A stretch of 24,952 bases of DNA from the NCBI GenBank assembly GCA_038239195.1, contig JBBSEZ010000102.1:1-24952 (forward strand), written 5' to 3'. This DNA is from JBBSEZ01 sp038239195 (GTDB taxonomy: Bacteria > Planctomycetota > Planctomycetia > Gemmatales > Gemmataceae). Positions 1-5,756 of the stretch are shown piece by piece (position 1 is the stretch's first letter; every line of letters starts with the position of its first letter). Made by a program: the position numbers and the translations under genes. The notes under the pieces are model-generated. The model saw only the letters and a list, made by a program, of their open reading frames with translations, was not told where the DNA came from and made no database searches.

Positions 1-13
1 GCCACCGGCGGGC

Positions 14-97
14 TCACGCCGCGCCGCTCGCCTCGCTGGACGAGCCTGCCGTCTCCAAACACTCGGCGACGTGAGCCAGGAACTCGTCCTGTGTCAT
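14..97 (-). pseudogene. Truncated nucleotidyltransferase-like ORF (27 codons left)
   Basis: A short reading frame starts at ATG 97-95, and that ATG overlaps the TGA of the upstream gene as ATGA, which is typical of translationally coupled genes. The first 18 residues (MTQDEFLAHVAECLETAG) look like the N-terminus of the small nucleotidyltransferase-like proteins that commonly follow the family encoded just upstream. After them the frame turns into SSSEASGAA and stops at 14-16. The nucleotidyl-transfer motif (GS followed by a DxD) is absent. I read this as a decayed or deleted second gene of a two-gene unit. The family assignment rests on 18 residues and is tentative. Confidence 0.45.
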
Positions 98-300
98 GGT
101 GCCGTTCTCGCCCCCGGGTAGACGCGCCCGAACAGTTCCTCGCCGAGCACCAGCCGGAGGACGGCCAGGCGGACCTGTCCCTCCAGGAAGTCCGGGTGGC
201 GTCTGCGGACGCCCGCGGTCACGACCTCGAGGAGGGACTTGCTCATCTGTATCGCCAACTCCAGTCGGCGATTGGCCGGCATCCGGCGAACCAGGGGCAT
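94..300 (-). CDS. Small conserved hypothetical protein (68 aa), first gene of a two-gene unit
   Basis: The start ATG at 300-298 has a good ribosome site (GAGGTG a few bases upstream). The product is mostly charged and helical, with a core of the type RRLELAIQMSKSLLEVV, then a GVRRRHPDF segment, and ends in LVLGEELFGRVYPG. This pattern (helix, RRRHP, then LxLGEELF) is one I recognise from short proteins of unknown function that sit immediately before a nucleotidyltransferase-like gene in many bacteria, including planctomycetes. Toxin-antitoxin-like pairing has been suggested for such gene pairs, but that is inference here. The partner downstream is reduced to 27 codons, so the pair is probably no longer functional. 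Confidence 0.6.
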   Translation of the reverse strand: MPLVRRMPANRRLELAIQMSKSLLEVVTAGVRRRHPDFLEGQVRLAVLRLVLGEELFGRVYPGARTAP

Positions 301-353
301 TATGTCACCTCAGGGAGCAGCGCGAAATAGGAGAAAAGGTCGTGGGGCTTGCC

Positions 354-1427
354 TCAATTCGGCGCCATCACCTCCTGCCAGGTGCCCCCCTTGAGCGCCC
401 TCGCCGCGAGCTGCTCCAGCCGGTCCAGCTCCCGGATCGTCGCCACCGCGCGGGCCAGCTCCGCCGGCGGCTCGCCCAGGCGCCGGCCGCCCAGCGCCAG
501 CACCCAGCGGCGCGTCGCCTCCAGCGCCCCTGCCCCCAGGCCGCGCGACTGGCCCGCGTAGTAGCCCTCGGACATGGCGCTGCGGCACTCGTGCCTCTGG
601 TAGAGGAACGGCAGCTTGTGCGCCAGCAGCTCGTTGACGCGCTCGGCGGGGTAGATCAGGCCCATCGACCCGTAGGCCACCACCCACAACTTCCCCTTCA
701 TCTCCTCGTCCTCGGCCTTCTCGTCGATGGCCTCCTCCAGCCGGCGCAGCAGTTCGGGCAGGCGCTCGGCGGCGCCCTTGCCCAGAGGGGCGTAGGGCAT
801 CGTGGAGACGCTCGCGAACATCTCGTCGGGCTCCCTTTCCCACAGCCGGCTCAGGTGATAGCGGTAGGCCCCCCCTCCCGGGAGCGCGTATCTCCCCGTC
901 ATCACCGGGCCATCGGCCCCCGGCCAGAGCAGTAGGACGGCCGTCTCGACCGAGCAGCCGTGCTGGGCCTCCATCTGCTGGCTCTCCTCGTAGAGAACGG
1001 CCCCAATGTCCTCCTGGTAAACTCGCTGGAGCCGGAGGCGAAAGATCATCGGCTCGCCCGTGAGCCGCTTCATCTTGGCGTCCACGTCGATGCTGGGAGG
1101 CATCGGCTCGGGGTCGAAATCGAACGGCAACAGGTAGTCCGGGTCGATCGGCCCTTCTACCGGGAGCGCAATGTTCGCGAGCAGGCCAGCCCAGTCCGAG
1201 GCGCCGAGGAGACGATCGCGCACCTCCTCCAGTTCGGTCAGGGCCGATAGGTCGGCGAGGGCGTGCAGCAGTTCCTGCTGCTGTTCCGAGGGGGGCCCGA
1301 GGAGTCGCTTGCCGTGCCGCAGCAGCAACTTGGTCGATTGCCGCGAGGCCCCGGCCGTGGTCCCACGTGCCAGGCCATCCTTGTCGCCGAGGGAGATGAG
1401 GTGCTGCCAGGTCGAGTAGATCTTCAT
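354..1427 (-). CDS. Rpn/DUF4351-like protein with duplicated C-terminal motif (357 aa)
   Basis: The start at ATG 1427-1425 is chosen because AGGAGG lies 8 bases upstream; longer in-frame starts lack one. The middle (about 160-290) contains AVLLLWPG, then HLSRLWEREPDEMF, APLGKGAAERLPELLRRLEE and LWVVAYGSMGLIYP. This is the arrangement of the proteins annotated as Rpn-family/DUF4351 in cyanobacteria and planctomycetes. The C-terminus (about 305-354) is the DUF4351-type helical motif: LGGRRLGEPP, an alternating helix with RELDRLEQLAARAL, then TWQEVM. A second copy occurs near the N-terminus (34-83: RHGKRLLGPP, then TELEEVRDRLL, then SDWAGLL), which is unusual. I do not see a convincing PD-(D/E)XK nuclease core, so nuclease activity is doubtful. 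It stands alone; the next gene upstream points away. Confidence 0.65.
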   Translation of the reverse strand: MKIYSTWQHLISLGDKDGLARGTTAGASRQSTKLLLRHGKRLLGPPSEQQQELLHALADLSALTELEEVRDRLLGASDWAGLLANIALPVEGPIDPDYLLPFDFDPEPMPPSIDVDAKMKRLTGEPMIFRLRLQRVYQEDIGAVLYEESQQMEAQHGCSVETAVLLLWPGADGPVMTGRYALPGGGAYRYHLSRLWEREPDEMFASVSTMPYAPLGKGAAERLPELLRRLEEAIDEKAEDEEMKGKLWVVAYGSMGLIYPAERVNELLAHKLPFLYQRHECRSAMSEGYYAGQSRGLGAGALEATRRWVLALGGRRLGEPPAELARAVATIRELDRLEQLAARALKGGTWQEVMAPN

Positions 1428-1539
1428 CGCGGCGCCTCCTTCGCGGCTGGACATTTCGGGCGGGCCCTTTGCCGACGGGCCATCGCCTCGTAGAATACAT
1501 CCTTTCCCGACTGCCCCCAACAGAGAAAGCTAAACCGCC

Positions 1540-1710
1540 ATGGTCGAACGCCGCACCGAACTGAAGCGTCGCTACCAGAAGAAGAAGAAGATGGCCAAGC
1601 TCAAGGCCCGCCTCGCCACCACCAAGGACGGGCGCGACCGCGAAGCGATCGTCAAGAAGATCGTGCGCATCAGCCCGTGGTGGGAAGAACCGAAGGCCCA
1701 GACGGCGTGA
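1540..1710 (+). CDS. Small basic protein, DUF6800-like (56 aa)
   Basis: ATG 1540 to TGA 1708-1710 encodes 56 residues. The N-terminal half is extremely basic (RRTELKRRYQKKKKMAKLKA), followed by KDGRDREAIVKKIVRISPWW and an acidic-to-polar tail. The Lys/Arg-rich helix followed by a KIxRISPWW motif resembles the short planctomycetal proteins grouped as DUF6800, whose role is unknown. Codon use matches the surrounding genes and the frame is not a shadow of another gene. The upstream ribosome site (GAGAAAG) is weak. The gene converges on the MFS transporter, and a long hairpin lies between their 3' ends. The basic composition suggests nucleic-acid or ribosome contact, but that is speculation. Confidence 0.7.
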   Translation: MVERRTELKRRYQKKKKMAKLKARLATTKDGRDREAIVKKIVRISPWWEEPKAQTA

Positions 1711-1718
1711 CGCCGGTA

Positions 1719-1775
1719 TTTAGCCGCCCCGCAAGGGGCGCGGTGTCGCCGCGCCCCGCTTGCGGGGCGGCTAAA
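1719..1775. repeat. Long palindrome between convergent genes; carries the MFS stop codon
   Basis: The outer arms are 17 bases each: 1719-1735 (TTTAGCCGCCCCGCAAG) and its exact complement at 1759-1775. The stem continues inward as GGGGCGCGG (1735-1743) against CCGCGCCCC (1749-1757), with G1758 bulged and a loop of 5 bases. It lies between the 3' ends of the small basic protein and the MFS transporter, so it could act as a two-way transcription terminator. Both arms carry TTTAG, and the TAG at 1773-1771 is the stop codon of the transporter. Confidence 0.8.
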
Positions 1776-3069
1776 TCGAACGGTTCACCCGCTCCAGGGG
1801 CCGGCTCAGGAACCGGCTCACGATCGCCCCCGCCACGAGAAGCCCTCCCGACAGGTAGAACGCATCGTCCAGGCTCCCGCTCACGTCCTTGATGTAGCCG
1901 GCGAGCTGCGGCACGAAGAACGCGATGCCCCAGCCGATGAACACCAGGCCGTAGTTGAGGCCGAGGTTCTTCGAGCCGAAGTAGTCGGCCGTCAGCGCCG
2001 GCATCAGCGACAATCCCCCTCCGTATTGCCAGTAGGCCACCCCGACGACCGCGAACAGAAGCACCACGTTGCCGGTCTGCATGACCGTCGGCGTCAGGAA
2101 CAGGCACCCCGCCGAGACGAGGCCGTTGACGAGGTAGGCGTTCCCCCGGCCGAGCTTGTCGGAGTAGAGCCCGGTGCCGACGCGCCCGGCCGCGTTCACG
2201 AGCCCGCCAAACGAGGACAGCAGCCAGGCGTTGGCGACGAGGAAAGCGACTGCCGCGGCGGTGCGGTTGAGCATCGGCGCGGCGTTGGCGATGACCAGTA
2301 GCCCCGACTGCGCCGAGCCGATGAACAGAAACACCAGCGCGTAGAACTGCCAGGTCTTCAGCATTTCCGACGCGGGCCAATCGCCTCGCGTCTGGCCCGC
2401 CTGTTGCGCCACCGAGACGGGGGGCGCGGCCGGCACGTGCCCCGGCGGGGGCCAGGCGAGCATTTGGCCGGCGACGATCACGACGAGGGCAAACAGCGCG
2501 CCCAGGCCGATGAAGCTGCCCGAGAGCCCGTAGTCGGCAATGAGCCACTTGGCGAGGGGAGACACGTAGATGGCGGCCCCGCCGTAGCCGCCGACGACCA
2601 GGCCGACGACCAGGCCGCGCCGGTGGGGGCCGAACCAACGGACGGCGGCGGGCGTGGCGGCGGCGTAGCCCAGCCCCATGCCAATGCCGCCCAGGACGCC
2701 GAAGCCGAGGACCAGGCCGGCGTAGCTTTTCATCAGCCCGGCGAGGATGCAGCCCCCGCCGAGGAAGAGGCCGCCCAGCGTGGCGCCGAGCTTGGGCCCG
2801 TAGCGGTCCTGGAGCCGGCCGCCGGGGATCATCGCCAGGGCAAAGACGAAGCCGCAGATGGCGTAGGCCCAGGTCGCCTCGGCGTCGGTGAGGTACGACC
2901 AGCCCTCGTTCAGCCCCGTCATGGGCGAGCCGGCGGGGTGATCGACGTCGGCGATGAGGCTGGCCTTCCACACGCTCCACGCGTAGAGGACGCCCAGGCA
3001 GAGGTTGACCGCCGTGCCGGCGAAGGTGACCACCCAGGCACGGGCCGGGACTTGCGATGCGAAATTCAT
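1771..3069 (-). CDS. MFS transporter, oxalate/formate antiporter (OFA) family-like, 432 aa
   Basis: The product is an inner-membrane carrier of the major facilitator superfamily with about 12 hydrophobic helices. The start ATG 3069-3067 (MNFASQVPARAWVV) is preceded by GGAAGG; longer upstream frames add only low-complexity, non-hydrophobic sequence. The first helix runs into LCLGVLYAWSVW, the signature of the OFA branch, whose members exchange small carboxylates such as oxalate and formate. The loop between helices 2 and 3 has GGRLQDRYGPK, the MFS motif A. A second, weaker copy (SDKLGRGN) follows helix 8. The substrate cannot be told from sequence, and many OFA-like members do not transport oxalate. 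There is no oxalate or formate enzyme nearby. Its stop codon TAG lies inside the palindrome at 1719-1775. Confidence 0.85.
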   Translation of the reverse strand: MNFASQVPARAWVVTFAGTAVNLCLGVLYAWSVWKASLIADVDHPAGSPMTGLNEGWSYLTDAEATWAYAICGFVFALAMIPGGRLQDRYGPKLGATLGGLFLGGGCILAGLMKSYAGLVLGFGVLGGIGMGLGYAAATPAAVRWFGPHRRGLVVGLVVGGYGGAAIYVSPLAKWLIADYGLSGSFIGLGALFALVVIVAGQMLAWPPPGHVPAAPPVSVAQQAGQTRGDWPASEMLKTWQFYALVFLFIGSAQSGLLVIANAAPMLNRTAAAVAFLVANAWLLSSFGGLVNAAGRVGTGLYSDKLGRGNAYLVNGLVSAGCLFLTPTVMQTGNVVLLFAVVGVAYWQYGGGLSLMPALTADYFGSKNLGLNYGLVFIGWGIAFFVPQLAGYIKDVSGSLDDAFYLSGGLLVAGAIVSRFLSRPLERVNRSI

Positions 3070-3223
3070 GCCGGCGCCTTCCGGAGACAAGACCGGGGTT
3101 GGTGGGACCATTCCCTGCGGGGTAATGTATGGGCGAGAACAAAAGTCGCCGGGAGGGCCGACCTTGACGGCGGGCACGGACGCGGGCGACAATCTCATTG
3201 GAGGCGTGACGGGAGGGGAGGCG

Positions 3224-3811
3224 ATGGCCACGGTGCGATCGAGAGCGGGGGCACGCGCCCGCCGCTTCAACAAGGGCGAATACTACCGGCTGGGCGAACT
3301 GGGCTTCTTCCAGGGCCAGCGCGTCGAGCTGATCGAGGGGCGCCTCATGGTCCTCAGCCCGCAGGGCCCGACGCATTCGGCCATCGTCGATCAGGTCGCC
3401 CGCGCCCTCGAGAGCATCTTCGGCCCGGGGCACTGGGTGCGCCGGCAGTATCCTCTGGACCTGGGCCAGACCACCGAGCCGGAGCCCGACGTTTCCGTGG
3501 TGCAAGGCACCCTCCAGCAATTCATGAACAACCACCCGACGAGCGCCGTTCTGCTCGTGGAGGTGAGCGATACCACGCTCTCCTACGACCGCCGCCGCAA
3601 GGGGAGCCTTTACGCCCGCGCCGGCATCGACGACTACTGGATCGTCAACCTCCGGCGCCGCCGACTGGAGGTTTACCGGGCCCCCATCCCGGACGCCACC
3701 CGCCCCCACGGGCACCGCTACTCGTCGCGCACCGACCTTCTGCCGCCGGCCTTCGTCAGCCCGCTGGCGTTGCCCGCCGCCAGCGTTGGCGTGGCGGCGC
3801 TCCTGCCCTGA
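3224..3811 (+). CDS. Uma2-family endonuclease-like protein (DUF820), 195 aa
   Basis: The ATG at 3224 follows GGGAGGGGAG at close spacing; an upstream in-frame ATG adds an unconserved extension that overlaps the MFS start region. The protein shows the Uma2 pattern: a short N-terminal helix, then VELIEGRLMVLSPQGPTHS (about 34-52), PEPDVSVV with Asp89, LLVEVSDTTLSYDRRRK with Glu113 and Lys126, and YARAGIDDYWIVNL near 130-142. These are the PD-(D/E)XK positions of the family, which is greatly expanded in cyanobacteria and planctomycetes and whose biological role is unclear. The C-terminus (SPLALPAASV) is the usual end. The gene stands alone, divergent from the transporter. A palindrome copy begins 10 bases after its stop. 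Confidence 0.9.
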   Translation: MATVRSRAGARARRFNKGEYYRLGELGFFQGQRVELIEGRLMVLSPQGPTHSAIVDQVARALESIFGPGHWVRRQYPLDLGQTTEPEPDVSVVQGTLQQFMNNHPTSAVLLVEVSDTTLSYDRRRKGSLYARAGIDDYWIVNLRRRRLEVYRAPIPDATRPHGHRYSSRTDLLPPAFVSPLALPAASVGVAALLP

Positions 3812-3820
3812 GCGGGGACG

Positions 3821-3877
3821 CCAATGTAGCCTGGGCTCCGTCGCGGGGCCCCGCGGCGGAGCGGCGGGCTACATTGG
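3821..3877. repeat. Intergenic palindrome, copy A (upstream edge of the vsr-methyltransferase pair)
   Basis: The outer arms are CCAATGTAGCC (3821-3831) and GGCTACATTGG (3867-3877). The inner part is GC-rich and largely self-complementary around GGGGCCCC. It starts 10 bases after the Uma2 stop codon. A shortened, inverted relative lies at 5714-5756. It could act as a terminator for the Uma2 gene; no T-run follows. Confidence 0.75.
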
Positions 3878-3968
3878 TCACGACTGCACGAGCCTTGCTA
3901 CCGTCTCCTCACTGGCGACAATCGCGATGGGACAAAAACCCGGCCAGGCCACGAAGCGGAACGACTAC

Positions 3969-4370
3969 GTGACCGACGAGCAAACCTCTCGGCGTATGTC
4001 TTCCGTGCCCACGCGGAACACCACTCCCGAACAGGTGGTGCGTTCGATCCTGACGAGGATGGGCCTTCGGTATCGACTGCACCGGGCCGACTTGCCGGGC
4101 CGACCCGACGTCGCGTTTCCCGGCCGCAAGAAGGTCCTTTTCGTCCACGGCTGTTTCTGGCATCGCCACCGGGGCTGTGCGCGGACGACGACGCCCACCC
4201 GGAATGCTTCTCTCTGGCGCGACAAGTTCGCCCGAACCGTCCTGCGCGACCGCAAGAACGCCAGCAGGGCCGTCGCTCTGGGCTGGAAAGTCCTCGTCGT
4301 CTGGGAGTGCGAGACGGCAAACCTCGTCGCGCTGACCGAGAAGCTGACGGCGTTCTTGCAGGAGGAGTGA
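3969..4370 (+). CDS. vsr: Very short patch repair (Vsr) DNA mismatch endonuclease, 133 aa
   Basis: Vsr nicks DNA next to T:G mismatches that arise when 5-methylcytosine deaminates, and so protects the sites of the paired methyltransferase encoded next. The family core is clear: RYRLHRADLPGRPDVAFPGR with catalytic Asp47, FVHGCFWHRHRGC (about 58-70) with the Cys/His zinc ligands, SLWRDKF, then RDRK and LGWKVLVVWEC. I place the start at GTG 3969 because VTDEQTSRRMSSVPTRNT lines up with the N-terminus of known Vsr proteins. ATG 3927 in the same frame would add 14 residues and is the alternative; neither has a strong ribosome site. The stop is 43 bases before the annotated methyltransferase start, and the end of vsr carries an AGGAGG that probably serves the methyltransferase. 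Confidence 0.9.
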   Translation: MTDEQTSRRMSSVPTRNTTPEQVVRSILTRMGLRYRLHRADLPGRPDVAFPGRKKVLFVHGCFWHRHRGCARTTTPTRNASLWRDKFARTVLRDRKNASRAVALGWKVLVVWECETANLVALTEKLTAFLQEE

Positions 4371-4377
4371 AGCCATC
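4360..4377 (+). promoter_or_regulatory. Strong Shine-Dalgarno placed for an ATC start of the methyltransferase
   Basis: AGGAGG at 4360-4365 lies inside the last codons of vsr. The next codon in the methyltransferase frame at normal spacing is ATC 4375-4377. No ATG, GTG or TTG in that frame lies nearer than GTG 4414, which has no ribosome site of its own. Initiation at ATC would add 13 residues (IATASPLAEDWCV) before the annotated start. Confidence 0.45.
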
Positions 4378-4413
4378 GCGACCGCCTCGCCTCTTGCCGA
4401 AGACTGGTGCGTC

Positions 4414-5721
4414 GTGAGCCTCTTCTCGGGGGCCGGGATCGGCGACCTCGGCTTCCGTGCCGCCGGGGCCCAGCTCCTGTGCGCGTGCGAAATCGAGGAG
4501 GACCGGGCGGCCCTCGTCCGACTCAATTTCCCCGGCGCCCGCGTCTTTTCGGAGGACGTCTGCGGGGTGGGCGATCGGTTCGTCGAGGCCACCGCCGTCG
4601 AACTTCGTGGCCGGGAGCTCTTTCTCCTTAGTTGCACGGCCCCTTGCCAAGGGATGTCGAAGAATGGGCAAGGAACCCTTCGGAAGAACATTCGCAGCGG
4701 CCAGCGACCTCCGCTCGACCCCCGGAATCGGTTGATTCTTCCTGCCCTCCAGATCGCGTCGCGGCTTCGGCCTCGTTGGATCGTCCTCGAAAACGTCCTG
4801 GCGATGCGGAACACGATCGTCGAAGACGAAGCGCGAATGGCGCGCTCCATCCTCGACGTCGTGTTCGCGTCGTTGGCCCCCGAGTACGTCGGGGAGGCCT
4901 ACGACGTCGAGCTCGCGGACTACGGAGTTCCGCAACGCCGGCAGCGGTTGATTACCGTCCTCACGCGCGACCCGCTCGCCCAGGCTCGCCAGCGCGCGGG
5001 CGTGCCGTTGGTTCCTCCGCCGACTCACGGCAAGGCCCCCTGCCTCGGTTTGCTCCCCTGGGTGTCCGTCACCCGGGCCCTGGAAGGTTACCCGCCGCTC
5101 GACGCGATCGACGAAGCTCGGGCAGCATGCAGTTCGAGGCCCTTCCATCGCGTCCCCGTGCTCGACCCGAAGAAATACGAGTGGGCTCGGCACACCCCGC
5201 CGGGGAAGTCGGCCTTCGACAACCAGTGCATCAACCCCGAGTGCAAGCACCAGGGCAACCGCATCCACGGGGCCAGCCACGGCGCGGACGGGATCAACCG
5301 CGCCCATCGAAATACGCCGCTGTACTGCGAGCGCTGCGGGTCTCTCCTCCCGCGCCCTTACACCGAGGAAGAGGGGCGGCGGCGAATCATGTCGGGATAC
5401 ACCAGCGCCTACAAGCGCATGGGCGCGAACCTGCCGGCGCCCGCCTTGACAAGAAACCTCAGCTATGCGTGCAGCGATCAGAAATTGCACCCCTCGCAAC
5501 ACCGCGTGCTGTCCCTTGCGGAAGCCATGACCCTCCAGACCATCGACCGCTATCCCTACCATTGGGGCCCGCTGAAGGTCAAACGCGGGCGGGGTCCCAA
5601 GGCCTGCCCGGTCGCGCCCGATAGCCTGATTCGGCTCGTCATCGGGGAGAGCGTCCCCCCCTTCTTCCTCGAGCTCCTCGGCAGGCACCTTCGAGCCCTC
5701 AGCGATCCCTCGGCCACGTAG
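4414..5721 (+). CDS. C5-cytosine DNA methyltransferase paired with Vsr, 435 aa
   Basis: The enzyme transfers a methyl group from S-adenosylmethionine to C5 of cytosine. The conserved blocks appear in order: motif I FSGAGIGDLG (4-13), motif IV SCTAPCQGMS with catalytic Cys78, motif VI ENV (126-128), motif VIII QRRQR (174-178), then a long target-recognition region, motif IX around 347-375 (TRNLSYA, LSLAEAMTLQ) and motif X GESVPPFF (411-418). The recognition region contains a likely four-cysteine zinc site (C272, C277, C305, C308), which is not usual for small Dcm-type enzymes. GTG 4414 is the first ordinary start, but a strong ribosome site points to ATC 4375. No restriction endonuclease gene is adjacent, so this is an orphan methylase with a repair partner. 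The TAG stop lies in the palindrome at 5714-5756. Confidence 0.92.
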   Translation: MSLFSGAGIGDLGFRAAGAQLLCACEIEEDRAALVRLNFPGARVFSEDVCGVGDRFVEATAVELRGRELFLLSCTAPCQGMSKNGQGTLRKNIRSGQRPPLDPRNRLILPALQIASRLRPRWIVLENVLAMRNTIVEDEARMARSILDVVFASLAPEYVGEAYDVELADYGVPQRRQRLITVLTRDPLAQARQRAGVPLVPPPTHGKAPCLGLLPWVSVTRALEGYPPLDAIDEARAACSSRPFHRVPVLDPKKYEWARHTPPGKSAFDNQCINPECKHQGNRIHGASHGADGINRAHRNTPLYCERCGSLLPRPYTEEEGRRRIMSGYTSAYKRMGANLPAPALTRNLSYACSDQKLHPSQHRVLSLAEAMTLQTIDRYPYHWGPLKVKRGRGPKACPVAPDSLIRLVIGESVPPFFLELLGRHLRALSDPSAT

Positions 5722-5756
5722 CCCGCCGCTCCGCGACGGGGCCCGGTCTACATTGG
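5714..5756. repeat. Intergenic palindrome, copy B (between methyltransferase and kinase; carries both stop codons)
   Basis: The sequence matches the reverse complement of copy A (3821-3877) with about 14 bases missing from the second half: GTAGCCCGCCGCTCCG and the terminal CTACATTGG are shared. TAG 5719-5721 ends the methyltransferase on the + strand. The complement of CTA 5748-5750 ends the kinase on the - strand. It lies between convergent genes and could terminate transcription both ways. Confidence 0.75.

Noticed and set aside
2404..3972. 522-codon plus-strand frame opposite the MFS transporter and through Uma2
   Set aside because: It is antisense to the transporter and out of frame with Uma2, and lacks any domain.
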